Positions 8,913-19,140 of a stretch of 64,000 nt of DNA are shown in pieces. Positions within the stretch are counted from its first letter, which is position 1; each line of letters begins with the position of its first letter. A model generated the notes under the pieces. The model saw only the letters and a program-made list of their open reading frames with translations, was not told the origin of the DNA and made no database searches. Location of the stretch: positions 2,604,001 to 2,668,000 of the forward strand of contig CBDFMR010000005.1 in the NCBI GenBank assembly GCA_965249765.1. Direction: 5' to 3'. The DNA comes from CBDFMR01 sp965249765 (lineage in GTDB: Bacteria > Bacteroidota > Bacteroidia > Chitinophagales > Saprospiraceae). Both the position numbers and the translations under genes were made by a program.

Positions 8913-10523
8913 ATGGCTACAATTCGTATTGATAAAAAGAAGTCCGGACACTATATGAGTCTGATTCATTCCTATCGCGATGAAAACGGCGTTGCGCGAA
9001 TGAAAACCCTAGCCAATTTGGGCAAGGCAGAGGACTATAACCCTGAGACACTTAAGAAAATGGGATCCAGGCTGTACGCTCTAGGGGGTGGCAATCCCTT
9101 AGACTTGATGGGTACTGAGGTGGAGGAAGTGGGCAGGTTCAATTTTGGTTATGTGCAATTAGTTGACAGCGTGCTGCACACATTTAAGCTGGACCAGGTC
9201 TTTGCCAGAATAAAAAGAAAGCACCACCTGACCTTTGATTTATACGAAGCGGTGTTGCTGATGTTGGTCGAGCGCTTTAATGTTCCCAACAGTAAACTGG
9301 CTAATTATCACAATCAGGCTGAATATTACTCGGTACAAGACATAAAACTCCATTGGTTGTACCGTGCCTTGGATAAGCTGGACCAATATAGCCACGCCAT
9401 ACAGCAAAGTATATATATGACCGGTCGCAATTTATTCAATCAAAAATTAGATATTGTTTTTTATGATGTAACGACTTTTTATTTTGATAGTGATGTAGAA
9501 CAAGAAAACACATTAAGAAAAAAGGGATACTCCAAGGATGGTAAAATAGGAAAGACTCAAGTGGTATTAGGAATGCTCATGGATCGTAACAAGCAACCGG
9601 TGGCCTATCATATATTCGAGGGAAACACTGCCGAAGTCAAGACGATAAGTAAAATACTGGAACAGGTAAAAAAGCAATATAGTATCGACAAGGTCATCGT
9701 AGTAGCTGACCGAGCCATGTTATCAGAACAAAACATTGACCTGATCAGTGGGCAAATGGACTTTCCATTCATATTTGGTGAAAAGCTAAAAATGATGAAA
9801 ACGCCCGCCAAAGAAGCATTGGTAGATAAGAGCCGCTATAACAATGAATGGGTGTATCAAAAAGATGGAAAACCAATAAAGCTAAAATACACTACACTAA
9901 TGTACCAGGGACGGAAAGTGATCTGCACCTACAGTGAAAAAAGGGCACGCAAAGACCGTCATGAAAGAGAAAAACGCCTAATAAAGGCACAGTACTTCAT
10001 GGACAACCCTTCCCAGTTAAAAAAGAAAACCTCTTACCATTACTTGAACAAAACGGGCAAGGACAGCTACCAGCTCAACGAAAAAAAGATCAAGCAGGAC
10101 CAAATGTACGATGGCTTTTTAGCCATCAGTACCAATGTAGACAACTTGAGTGTTGTGCAAATATTAGATCAATACCGTCACTTGTTTTTAATCGAACAAG
10201 GCTTTAGAACCATGAAAAGCATCTTGGAAGTCAGACCAATGTTTCATTGGACAGACAAAAGAATCCGCGGCCACATTGCTATGTGCTTTATGGCCTTGGC
10301 ACTATTAAGACATGTCGAGATCAGACTTGAGAAAAACAAAACACCGCTCTCAGAGCTTACCATTCTAAAAACACTCGACAGGATGCAGTCTAGCAAGATT
10401 ACCCAAGATGGAAAGGACTTTTACCTACGCAGTGCTATGGATTCAAACCAACAAGTACTGATAGATAAATTCAAATTGAAAAAAATCAAACCCCTCAATT
10501 ACAACAGCCTGACAATCAGATAG
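8913..10523 (+). CDS. IS1634 family transposase (intact)
   Basis: The 536-aa product begins M-A-T-I-R-I-D-K-K-K-S-G-H-Y and continues in the style of IS1634/IS4-group DDE transposases. Candidate catalytic blocks are D-I-V-F-Y-D-V-T-T-F-Y-F, V-I-V-V-A-D-R-A-M and the C-terminal Y-R-H-L-F-L-I-E-Q-G-F-R-T-M-K containing the glutamate, followed by R-P-M-F-H-W and R-I-R-G-H-I. There are no internal stops or frameshifts and the terminal repeats are perfect, so the element may still be mobile. The nested element sits downstream of this gene and does not damage it. Confidence 0.92.
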   Translation: MATIRIDKKKSGHYMSLIHSYRDENGVARMKTLANLGKAEDYNPETLKKMGSRLYALGGGNPLDLMGTEVEEVGRFNFGYVQLVDSVLHTFKLDQVFARIKRKHHLTFDLYEAVLLMLVERFNVPNSKLANYHNQAEYYSVQDIKLHWLYRALDKLDQYSHAIQQSIYMTGRNLFNQKLDIVFYDVTTFYFDSDVEQENTLRKKGYSKDGKIGKTQVVLGMLMDRNKQPVAYHIFEGNTAEVKTISKILEQVKKQYSIDKVIVVADRAMLSEQNIDLISGQMDFPFIFGEKLKMMKTPAKEALVDKSRYNNEWVYQKDGKPIKLKYTTLMYQGRKVICTYSEKRARKDRHEREKRLIKAQYFMDNPSQLKKKTSYHYLNKTGKDSYQLNEKKIKQDQMYDGFLAISTNVDNLSVVQILDQYRHLFLIEQGFRTMKSILEVRPMFHWTDKRIRGHIAMCFMALALLRHVEIRLEKNKTPLSELTILKTLDRMQSSKITQDGKDFYLRSAMDSNQQVLIDKFKLKKIKPLNYNSLTIR

Positions 10524-10592
10524 TTATAGACAACGTATTGCGAAAACGAAAAACTTAACTGCTTGATAATCAAATGCTTATGGCTAAAACGT

Positions 10593-12361
10593 GTAAGTAC
10601 TCAATACCTGTTGAGAATTGGGCATAGTTATCCCAAGGATAGTTGATATTTTTGGGTCATTATTTCGCTTAGCGGGGGGATATTGTTAAGGTTTTGAAGT
10701 CGATCCTGAAGATACTCCCAGAAAGATATTTCTAACTTTCTACAGGTTTTTTTCAGTGACAAAAAAGTATCTCTTGCCAATCTGCCATTTTCACTTCTGG
10801 TGCCGGCACTTATCTTTCTTCTTTTGACATATTCGCGGATGTCACTTTCCGAATCATTGTTGTGCAAAGAACTATTAGGTCGAAGAAGTACCACCAGAAG
10901 CTGGTCTTTGTTTTCTCTCAATTTTTCCAATACCTGATTTAGTGAAGAATAGTTAATCACTGGTTCGCATAAGGTATCAAATTGTTCGTTTAATTGCAAT
11001 GCCAGATCATCATCAGGGGTTTTCTTGTATTTTTTGAGGGCTTGATACAACTGCCAGAAGGCTGTCTTTCTGTTTTCTAATTGTGATTGTTGAACTGGAT
11101 TATAACTTTTGAGTTTTACCAGAGGTCTTTCGGCATGCTTCCAACATAGTGAATGGACAAATAAATTGAACTGACCTGCTCCGTCTGAGTGAATCACAGT
11201 ATTAGGGTCAAATCCATGGGCCACAATAGTTCCTATTAACAAGGCTTCTGTTATTTGTCTGATGACGTATTGGGCCGTTATTCCCTCGCGGTTAAAATAA
11301 TTTTCTAAGCTCGTTTTGTCTTCAAAGATTCGCTCACCACTTTCATAACTTTGCCTTAGTATCCGGTAATATTTGCTTGCAAATTTTTCTCTTTTAACAT
11401 ACGAAAGGCTCGTCTGGTTGATTTGATAATCTCTTCTTGACTGACGCAGTATTTCCAGAAAATTGATACGACTTTTTGAAAACGTTGTCGTAAAGTAGGT
11501 AAACAATGAGGAATTGATGCAATTACAAAACCCATTCCTAAACTCATGTCTTGCTCCTGTATCATCAGTGCGCAATTCTTCCCCCAATTCTATTCCTTTA
11601 GATAACAAGGATGCCTTTTCTATGTGAAAAGACTGCTTGTCTTCTGTTAATATAAAGCTGATCTGTCCAGAGATATATCTATCCCATAGTCTTTCAGTGA
11701 GGTTAAAAGTAGCGGCTGGGTCACACCACACTCATAATATTGGTGGAGGATAAAGGCTTTTAATCTCGGACCAAAATGGGTGTTTTGTAAATGTATAGGT
11801 AGCTCCGCTATTCGGATCTCTCCTTTTGGACCCTTCCATTTTTCTAATTTATACTCGATATTATTGGCCCTTATTATAATATCCTGTCTGATGTGTTTCT
11901 GATGACCTATTAATTTCCAGCCTTCCCCTAATCCTGTGATTTTGATCTCTTTGGTCTCGTGAATTTTTAGCGACGACTTCTTATTCCGTTTTCCACTTGT
12001 ACGGCTCCCCTTTCCTTTATTCTTATTAGGATTCTTATCTAGTTGACTCGCCTTTATAGTAGGCTTCTTTGGAAGCTTCTTCAATTTCCTGATTTCAGCT
12101 TCTAGTTCTTCAACCTTTTTTGATAGCTTCTCTATTTGCCCAAATCCTTTATTTATCTGTTCATGAAGAAATTGAACATAGGGCTCTTCCAGTAATTCTT
12201 TTCTGAATCCCGGTATACTAATTGCTGATCTTTGTTTCTTTTGACTGATAATTGAGCTTTTTACTCTATTATCTATTCACGGTCGTACTTATTTAACGTT
12301 CAATTTCCTTCTTTGGTTTATTTTCCCAAATTTACTTTTTTTTCGACTATTGAGTACTTAC
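10593..12361. mobile_element. IS66-type insertion sequence with 8-bp target duplication
   Basis: The ends are inverted copies of GTAAGTACTCAATA (10,593-10,606 and 12,348-12,361). They are flanked by a perfect 8-bp direct repeat, TAAAACGT (10,585-10,592 and 12,362-12,369), the duplication length typical of IS66 elements. The element is 1,769 bp and carries a frameshifted TnpC-like gene on the minus strand. It inserted between the transposase stop and right terminal repeat of the IS1634-type element, so it is the younger insertion. Confidence 0.92.
10628..12276 (-). pseudogene. IS66 family transposase, frameshifted
   Basis: Two minus-strand frames together make a TnpC-like transposase. The N-terminal frame (12,276 to 11,647) holds a coiled-coil region and a basic linker and ends in a spurious S-L-D-R-S-A-L-Y. 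The C-terminal frame (11,731 to 10,628) resumes with S-G-Q-I-S-F-I-L-T-E and contains the catalytic-type T-D-D-T-G-A-R block and the late N-D-S-E-S-D-I-R-E-Y-V-K-R-R motif. The frame switch falls near 11,665-11,690. The open N-terminal frame also lacks a conventional start codon near its 5' limit, so there may be a second lesion. The protein is probably not made whole. Confidence 0.82.
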
Positions 12362-12531
12362 TAAAACGTGTCAAAGTCAAGAAATATACTAAGATCAGAT
12401 CATTGAACAAATCATACCGTTCATCAATTCATCCACTCCTGTTGTCTACCCACTATATATAAGAGACATTGTATTTCTAATATTTGTAACCGATGATCAA
12501 TACTTCAAACTATCAAATAAAACCTAGACAA

Positions 12532-13079
12532 ATGAAAAAATCAATTCACTTCTATTGCTATTCTCTATTCTGATCATGATAAGCTGTGGCAAGGATGACC
12601 CAGACGATAAAGGACAGGACATTATTAATGAAGTCACATATGATGGCACAACTTACGGTCTTGCAGACGGCAATGGAGTTGTCGAGAATTATTTTCATGA
12701 CGGAATTCATTACAATAAGGACTTCACCATAACAGATGGAACCGTGACTATAGATCAATTCGGTTACTGCGAGTTTCATCCTGATGAAATCATAATATAC
12801 GCTGAATTATTCAGCCCAGGAACTAATCAGTTCAATGAAGGCACTTTTACATATTCTGAAAATCCACAGGATAGCGATTACTATTTCGATAGTGTTGATG
12901 TAACTATTGACTCTAACAATGACGGCTTGGTAAATTATGATGATGGTGAGATAGAAGCTACAGGAGGTTCCATAACTATTGAGGGTTCCGGCAAAAGCAT
13001 CTCAATCGAATACAACTTAACTATAGGGACCAAAAGCCTTCAAGGGAATTTCCATAGTGACAATTTTATCGAGAAATAG
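12532..13079 (+). pseudogene. lipoprotein gene with a one-base frameshift in the signal peptide
   Basis: The downstream frame reads through a lipobox (I-M-I-S-C-G-K-D-D-P-D-D) into an acidic beta-rich 150-aa domain. The expected ATG at 12,532 is followed by six A residues (12,535-12,540) and is out of frame. One more A would give M-K-K-I-N-S-L-L-L-L-F-S-I-L-I-M-I-S-C-G, a perfect lipoprotein signal. The S-C-G-K-D-x-P-D start matches the lipoprotein at 14,681-15,322, so the two are relatives. The lesion is either real or a homopolymer sequencing error. Function is unknown. Confidence 0.75.
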
Positions 13080-13181
13080 AACAGGAAGTATAATACATCA
13101 ATTGCTCTTATCCTATGACATCTGAGGCAGTAGAATCCATCACCGGATCTTATACCGGGAGTATTGAAATCATATTTGACT

Positions 13182-13244
13182 AACAATGGAGTCGCAATCG
13201 ACGGCTTATACGATGGAAGCATCATTGTTTTGGTCAATGACTAA
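13182..13244 (+). pseudogene. C-terminal remnant of a lipoprotein paralogue
   Basis: This frame reads N-N-G-V-A-I-D-G-L-Y-D-G-S-I-I-V-L-V-N-D-stop. It is nearly identical to the last 20 residues of the lipoprotein ending at 15,322 (N-G-V-A-I-D-G-L-Y-D-G-S-I-V-V-L-V-N-D). No body of that protein precedes it, so it is the tail of a lost or recombined tandem copy. Confidence 0.8.
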
Positions 13245-13326
13245 CCAGTGATATTTGGGAGGAGTTTATAGCGATGAGATTGAATTTAGAAATATTGATC
13301 TAAAATAAATTGATGGCCACAATATT

Positions 13327-13458
13327 ATGAAAAACACACAAAGGACTTTCTTCTACAATTTCACTTTTATATTATTATTCCTGTGCTGTGCTTCTTTGGG
13401 GAAAGCGACTTGCTTGTCGGGTGGAATTACATTTTCGACTCAAATGCAGATCCGATAG
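13327..13458 (+). pseudogene. signal peptide plus first strand of a secreted protein, truncated
   Basis: The 43-codon frame has a signal peptide ending A-S-L-G-K-A, then T-C-L-S-G-G-I-T-F-S-T-Q and a stop. C-x-G-G-I-T-F-x-T-Q is a common mature start of large exported proteins in Saprospiraceae-like genomes, which continue for hundreds of residues. Here it stops almost at once, and an overlapping frame stays open to about 13,550, so this is probably a broken 5' remnant. Confidence 0.5.
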
Positions 13459-13614
13459 AAAGTTTTTTAATTGAAATAAATTTGAATGAAAATTCTCTGA
13501 TTGAGCAAAAGATCGAAGAATATATTTTTGGATTAGAAATAGATGAATAATGAAACTGGGAATAATTTTCTATAACTCTTAGGACAGAAAATTTAAGTAC
13601 ATAAATACGTAATT

Positions 13615-14646
13615 ATGGTGATCTTAGTAAAATTTAGAAAATCATATTTAAATGGAATAAATACATCTTTTCTGTATTGGTTATTTATCCCTTTACTTTT
13701 CCAATCGTGTGCTTCGGTTTCCTATTATTCCAGACAAGATGCGGTGATGCCGGCAAAAATACCCATACCGTCACACATCCAATCCATCAAAATAGTAAAC
13801 AGGTCAGTCAATAAAAGTATTCTCAATCGGGCCGTTAATACTCTAAAGACCGGAAATATTGTTGGAGATCAATATACGGCCGGACGAAATGTATTGATGA
13901 GTGGAGTCGAATCCGGACTGCTTCATGTCTCCAGCGTAAGCCGAAAAATGGATCGGGCGGATCATACGGAAACCCCGGCCGACCCCATGGCCCTCGCCAG
14001 GATAAAGGAGTACGCCGGTCAGGCAGATGCATTGCTGGGTTTAGAACAATTTACGTATGGAGAGCAAAGAGAGTATAAACGGTATCAAAAACATCAATTA
14101 GACGAAAATGGTGCCGATCAATACATCAATGTGGTCCGGGGCACACGTACCACCACACTGATAACGTACTGGCGCTTGTATGATACTCACACGGGAAAGA
14201 TACTGCAAACGATACCACAAAAAACAGTGGACTTCTTAGATGTAGAAGGCCTAGATGAGCGCAGCGCCAATGTGAAAATGGATACCACCCGTATCATGAG
14301 ACCGGATATCCTAGCATCGGTATTGGCACAAGAACTGGTGGATGATCTGAAGCCGCATTATAACCATTCTAATTGGATGTATTATAAAAAAGGAAATGAT
14401 GCGATCAAAAGATCCGCCAATTTTATTAAAAAGGGACGATTCCGCGAATCTATATCCCTTTTAGAAAAATCGATACCGAACATAGAAAAACGGGATAGTA
14501 AAGAAAAGGCTATATATAATTTAGCGGTATCCTGTTTTCTTTCCGGCGATAAAAAGCAGGCGATTTTATGGGCTAAAGAAGAAATGGAAGTATCGAATAA
14601 AAAAGAATTCGTTCGTATGCTAAATCAAATTAATAGATACAAATAA
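13615..14646 (+). CDS. DUF6340-like lipoprotein
   Basis: The 343-aa protein has a basic N-terminus, a hydrophobic segment and a lipobox-like L-L-F-Q-S-C-A, so it is probably a lipoprotein. The body (I-P-S-H-I-Q-S-I-K-I-V-N-R, later L-I-T-Y-W-R-L-Y-D) resembles DUF6340 proteins of Bacteroidota. The C-terminus (about 250-343) is helical with a repeat-like R-F-R-E-S-I-S-L-L-E-K-S-I-P pattern suggesting a TPR-type region. It was read without frameshift between broken genes. Function is unknown. Confidence 0.75.
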   Translation: MVILVKFRKSYLNGINTSFLYWLFIPLLFQSCASVSYYSRQDAVMPAKIPIPSHIQSIKIVNRSVNKSILNRAVNTLKTGNIVGDQYTAGRNVLMSGVESGLLHVSSVSRKMDRADHTETPADPMALARIKEYAGQADALLGLEQFTYGEQREYKRYQKHQLDENGADQYINVVRGTRTTTLITYWRLYDTHTGKILQTIPQKTVDFLDVEGLDERSANVKMDTTRIMRPDILASVLAQELVDDLKPHYNHSNWMYYKKGNDAIKRSANFIKKGRFRESISLLEKSIPNIEKRDSKEKAIYNLAVSCFLSGDKKQAILWAKEEMEVSNKKEFVRMLNQINRYK

Positions 14647-14680
14647 ATCAAATAATATTTTAATGCCTCAATTACAAATT

Positions 14681-15322
14681 ATGAAAAAATATACAACTTT
14701 ATTTTTCATTTCATTACTGGCTATCACATTTATGAGCTGTGGCAAAGATGAACCCGATGCAGCAGGTCAAGAGATCATTGGATTCACCATAGAAGATATA
14801 GATTACTCCACACCTCAGGCTTACCTCATCTTCGAATCAGCATGGGTCGTTGACATTGCTACAGGGGAATATCTGGACATATATCAGAATGCCTTCAGGC
14901 TGTTCTTCTCAGATAGTGAAACCATTATTAATGATGAAGATATTCTTATTCGAACTACTACCTCGAATATCGCTGCACTCGCCTACGAATCCGAAGAAGA
15001 TGATGTGTCATCCATAGAAGAAATAGGCATAGGAAAACTGACTTATAGCCTCAACGATGAAACAGTTATTGCCGAGAATTTGGTTGAATTTGAATACCTG
15101 ATAGATCATAGCATAGGTTCAAAGAACTACGGTCGACCTAACGAAAGTGAATTCCATCTTATAGAAGATTCTGGCAGTGGAAGTCTATCAATCGAGCAAC
15201 TCAACATAGATTATTCTAATCTCACAGGGAACATAAGGTGTACTTATAATGTAACTGATGACAATGGAGTTGCAATCGACGGATTATACGATGGCAGCAT
15301 CGTTGTATTGGTTAATGATTAA
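14681..15322 (+). CDS. lipoprotein of unknown function
   Basis: From ATG at 14,681 the 213-aa protein begins M-K-K-Y-T-T-L-F-F-I-S-L-L-A-I-T-F-M-S-C-G-K-D, a textbook lipoprotein signal with cysteine at the lipobox. The mature part is very acidic and beta-rich, ending N-G-V-A-I-D-G-L-Y-D-G-S-I-V-V-L-V-N-D. It is a relative of the broken lipoprotein gene at 12,532 and of the tail remnant at 13,182. An earlier ATG at 14,663 would spoil the signal. It is probably anchored in the outer membrane or exposed at the surface. Confidence 0.8.
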   Translation: MKKYTTLFFISLLAITFMSCGKDEPDAAGQEIIGFTIEDIDYSTPQAYLIFESAWVVDIATGEYLDIYQNAFRLFFSDSETIINDEDILIRTTTSNIAALAYESEEDDVSSIEEIGIGKLTYSLNDETVIAENLVEFEYLIDHSIGSKNYGRPNESEFHLIEDSGSGSLSIEQLNIDYSNLTGNIRCTYNVTDDNGVAIDGLYDGSIVVLVND

Positions 15323-15359
15323 TTATGAACTCTAAAAGCCTATATTGATGATGTAAAAG

Positions 15360-18335
15360 ATGCTCGGAATCGTTATTAAAAATGGACAAGTGCTTCGGAT
15401 AATTATTATTCTCATTATTTCTGTTACTTACTCTTACGTCATTGCACAAGAACCCATCCGATATACGACCAAACAAGGCCTTCCCAGCAATCATGTATAT
15501 GACATCAGACAGGACAGTGAAGGCTTTATGTGGTTTGCCACCAATAGAGGAGTAGCTAAATTTGACGGTACATCATTTAAAACATTCACAACTAAAGATG
15601 GTCTACCTAATAATGATATCTGGCTGTTAGAACCGAATAACCTAGGCAGAGTCTGGTGTATATCTAAGAGCAAATACCAAGGCTATATTCAAAATGACAA
15701 AGTACATATGTTCATCACACAAGACAGCGCAGTGATCACTCCCTCTGTTCACAAAAGTGATGACAAGATATGGTTACACGGTGATACCGGAACCAACGGT
15801 ATAGCTATCTATACACTTAAAGACAGTGCTCTTATTAAAACATATGGATGGCCTTATTTCCTAAAAGAAGATGAAAAGATCAGAGAAAAATACGATTTGG
15901 ATAAAAAGACATTGGCCTGTTTTTTTGACATAGAAAAAAAAAGAGTCATTTACTTTGACCACCAAAAGAAAGTCGCGGTTGATTTCGAACATAATTTTAT
16001 TTCTGAGGAAAGCATAAATAAAAATCTTCCTATAGGTCGTTATTCAATCACAAGAGGTCTAAGATCTGGAATATTGCCTAACAGGACATATTATTTTTCA
16101 TCAGACGAAGGAGTAACATTTATCGATCTTGATTCCATGAAAATGTTCCCCTTTTTCTTTAAAGATATTCATAAGAATATAAATAGCGGTGTAGTCAAAT
16201 GTCGGGCCAATAATGAAGAAATTCAGGTCAGTGCATCGAGTCATTTGATGGTATTTAATTATGACTTTAAACTCATCAGACAATATTCCTTTCCCGAGCA
16301 TATTTCCAACCATAGCAGTTTTCAGGATCATGACGGAAATATTTGGTTGGCAGATTTTGTCCATGGGGTCACCTGCATCCCTCATACACAGATCAGCAGC
16401 AATTATTATCTAAAGAATGAAGCTGTACAAAAAATAGGGCGGATCGATGATATATTATTTGCAGGAATTCAAAATAAAGGGTTTTACTCCTTCGATGACG
16501 CTAAAAATAGATTTACTCAGCAGACTGATTTAAAAATAGATGGCGCTCATGGAAATATATACTGTATCAAGCAGGACAAAGCGTCAAATACACGTTATTT
16601 GATTTCAGCGGCAAGAAGTTATGGTCGTAAGGAAGATCGATTTATTCCAATTAAGTATTCCGTGAATAGCCTTCCCCAGCTTTGGTTTAAAGATTTAATT
16701 CCGCATGAGGGATTGGAGTATGCCATTCATAGTTTGGGGATTTATGTTAACGAGGTGGCCAGCGGCAATGCGCATTGGACCGTAAAGAAATCCGGGTTAC
16801 TTCAATTTGAAATATTTAACGAAGAATTATTTGTAGCAGGTAGTGATGGATTGTATCGGTACTTAAATGACACATTGATCAAGCCATCAGTAGAGCATCC
16901 AATGCTCCATATTTCTATAACCGATATGGCTGATGGTGGGACTCGATTAATCGTAGGTACGGACGGCCGAGGGATTTATTTTTATGACGAAGAAAAGGTA
17001 GTACATCTCCCATCGACCGATGGACTCATTGTGCAGAAAGTAATTATACAAAATGAAAGCACGCTATGGCTAGCAACCCAAGAAGGTGTAAAAAAAGTAT
17101 CTATCGATACATTATATCCTGCTCAATCCAAAATAACCGACGCCTACTACGATTCTGATGGTCTGATCCAGGATAATACCAATGACATCTACTTACAAGA
17201 TAGCATCTTATATGCTGCAAGTGACCAGGGTCTAGCCAGACTAAATTTATACGACCCCAATTATCGTCAAGAGCCTCGACTTTTCTTTAGTGCTCTCAAT
17301 GACACCATGACATATAGCTACGAAGAAAGTGGTTTCATATCGACGTCTTTCTCAGTACTGGATTATACCAATCAGGAACATTACACATATGCTTATCGCC
17401 TGCTTCCTAGTCAGAAAAAGTGGACAAGCACAAGTACTAAAACATTGAACTTCTCAAACCTCCCTCCCGACCACTATACATTAGAGATAATAGCTACTGA
17501 CCAGCACAATAATCAAAGTGTCAAAAGGCAATACATCCACATACTTCCTGCATGGTGGCAGATGATGTGGGCAAAGATGGGGTTTGTAATACTGGCCTCG
17601 ACGGTACTAGCAGGTCTGTATTTCCTATTGAAAAATCGCATACAGAAAAGTGAAGAAATCAAAACCAATAGAGAAAAAAAGATTGCCGGCCTTGAACTAC
17701 AAGCACTCAGGTCACAGATGAACCCTCATTTTGTACACAACTCACTAAACGCCATTCAGTATTTCATACAACGCAATGAAGTAGAACTGTCCGAACATTA
17801 TTTGGTTAAGTTTTCAAAACTGGTCAGGTTGTTCTTTGAATACTCCAGAAAACAAACCATCTCGATAAAAGATGAAGCGGCTCTTCTAAATAATTATTTA
17901 GAAATTGAAAAACTCAGATTTGAGGACAAACTAAACTATGAAATAAAAATTGACGAATCAATTGAGGAAGAAGAACAACTCATCCCTTCTATGATCCTGC
18001 AACCCATCGTAGAAAATGCTGTGAACCATGGGCTCTTTCACAAAACTACGAAAGGAAAGGTAAGTATCACTTTTAAACATATTGACGTCACTACCTTCAT
18101 GGTTGAAGTACTAGATAATGGGATCGGAATTAAAAAAGCGAAGGAACTATATAAGAATTCATCAAAAAATTATCAGTCGAGATCTTCAGCGGTACTGGAG
18201 GAAAGACTAGAATTACTAGAAAAAAACAGAGCCTGGAATATAACGTATGTAGTAGAGGATCTCGCTGACAAAGGAAATGAAACCGGAACGCTCGTCAAGT
18301 TGACTTTTGAACAGCCAGATCCCAATATAGTTTGA
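15360..18335 (+). CDS. two-component propeller sensor with LytS-type histidine kinase
   Basis: The 991-aa protein has a signal or anchor segment, then repeated propeller blades (I-R-Q-D-S-E-G-F-M-W-F-A-T-N-R-G, S-F-Q-D-H-D-G-N-I-W-L-A-D), and a Y_Y_Y-type domain (Y-A-Y-R-L-L-P). One membrane helix follows (about 740-760), then a His_kinase domain with L-R-S-Q-M-N-P-H-F-V-H-N-S-L-N (about 789), the N-box P-I-V-E-N-A-V-N-H-G (about 883) and D-N-G-I-G-I. Such sensors detect periplasmic ligands and phosphorylate LytTR regulators. Its apparent partner lies directly downstream but is frameshifted. Confidence 0.92.
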   Translation: MLGIVIKNGQVLRIIIILIISVTYSYVIAQEPIRYTTKQGLPSNHVYDIRQDSEGFMWFATNRGVAKFDGTSFKTFTTKDGLPNNDIWLLEPNNLGRVWCISKSKYQGYIQNDKVHMFITQDSAVITPSVHKSDDKIWLHGDTGTNGIAIYTLKDSALIKTYGWPYFLKEDEKIREKYDLDKKTLACFFDIEKKRVIYFDHQKKVAVDFEHNFISEESINKNLPIGRYSITRGLRSGILPNRTYYFSSDEGVTFIDLDSMKMFPFFFKDIHKNINSGVVKCRANNEEIQVSASSHLMVFNYDFKLIRQYSFPEHISNHSSFQDHDGNIWLADFVHGVTCIPHTQISSNYYLKNEAVQKIGRIDDILFAGIQNKGFYSFDDAKNRFTQQTDLKIDGAHGNIYCIKQDKASNTRYLISAARSYGRKEDRFIPIKYSVNSLPQLWFKDLIPHEGLEYAIHSLGIYVNEVASGNAHWTVKKSGLLQFEIFNEELFVAGSDGLYRYLNDTLIKPSVEHPMLHISITDMADGGTRLIVGTDGRGIYFYDEEKVVHLPSTDGLIVQKVIIQNESTLWLATQEGVKKVSIDTLYPAQSKITDAYYDSDGLIQDNTNDIYLQDSILYAASDQGLARLNLYDPNYRQEPRLFFSALNDTMTYSYEESGFISTSFSVLDYTNQEHYTYAYRLLPSQKKWTSTSTKTLNFSNLPPDHYTLEIIATDQHNNQSVKRQYIHILPAWWQMMWAKMGFVILASTVLAGLYFLLKNRIQKSEEIKTNREKKIAGLELQALRSQMNPHFVHNSLNAIQYFIQRNEVELSEHYLVKFSKLVRLFFEYSRKQTISIKDEAALLNNYLEIEKLRFEDKLNYEIKIDESIEEEEQLIPSMILQPIVENAVNHGLFHKTTKGKVSITFKHIDVTTFMVEVLDNGIGIKKAKELYKNSSKNYQSRSSAVLEERLELLEKNRAWNITYVVEDLADKGNETGTLVKLTFEQPDPNIV

Positions 18336-18369
18336 GCAGGAAAACCTATTATATTATAAAACAGAAAGT

Positions 18370-19140
18370 ATGGAAATAAGAGCACTGATAATAGACGACG
18401 AGAGAAAGTCAATCGCCATCTTGAAAAACAAACTTGAGCGACTATGTCCTCAAGTGAAGATAGAAGGTGAAAGCCAGAGCCCCAAAGAAGGTCTTGATAT
18501 GATCATGAAATTAAACCCAGATCTCGTTTTTCTTGATGTTGCCATGCCTGAAATGAGTGGATTTGATCTGCTTACAAAAGTCGACCAGCCATCGTTTGAA
18601 ATAATATTTGTACAGCATTTGACCACTACGCCATAGATGCCATAAAGCATTGTGCTATAGGATACCTCGTCAAACCTGTAGATAACAAGGATCTAGTAGA
18701 ATCGGCTATGGGTCAAATGCCATTGCCAAAACATCAATGATAAAACTGCATTAGAAAAAAATCGCCAGCTAATAGAGAATCTGGGATTGCAAACATTTCA
18801 CAATAAGAAAATCGTCATCCCTACACAAGATGGACTCGAGTTTATCAAGATTAGTGAAATTATCCATTGCGAGGGAGTCGATGGATATACCAAACTGTAT
18901 TTTACTGAGCGAGATCCAATACTTAGCTCACGTAGTATTGGGCATTTCTTTAAGCTACTGGAAAATCAGGACTTCTATCTGATACATAAATCCTACGTAG
19001 TCAATATGCATCACATAGACAAATATCTGAATGAAGGTTATGTGGTTATGGCCAATGACCACACTCTGGCAGTATCAAGAAATAGGAGAAATGACTTTCT
19101 GAATACAATAAAAATCAAAATAAATCAGCTGATCAATTGA
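18370..19140 (+). pseudogene. LytTR response regulator with two compensating frameshifts
   Basis: The first frame encodes a receiver domain start (A-L-I-I-D-D-E-R) with the phospho-acceptor block L-V-F-L-D-V-A-M-P-E-M-S-G-F-D. Near 18,615 the reading shifts: another frame continues the expected F-D-H-Y-A-I-D-A-I-K-H-C-A-I-G-Y-L-V-K-P-V-D. Near 18,715 it returns to the original frame, which encodes the LytTR DNA-binding domain (L-E-F-I-K-I-S-E-I-I-H-C-E-G to the end). It sits 35 bases after the kinase and is clearly its partner. Two indels, neither in a long homopolymer, break the gene as written. Confidence 0.85.

Larger units (their letters stand above)
8780..12381. mobile_element. IS1634-type insertion sequence, interrupted by a nested IS66-type element
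   Basis: A 14-bp perfect inverted repeat marks the ends: CTTGACTTTGACAC at 8780-8793 and its complement at 12,368-12,381. They enclose an IS1634-like transposase (8913-10,523). Removing the nested IS66-type element (10,593-12,361) and one copy of its 8-bp target duplication leaves about 1.8 kb, normal for the family. No target duplication is visible outside the ends; long duplications known for some relatives were looked for and not found. Confidence 0.8.

Noticed and set aside
8700..12450. long target duplication around the IS1634-type element
   Set aside because: The sequence after 12,381 was compared by eye with that before 8,780; no matching stretch was found.
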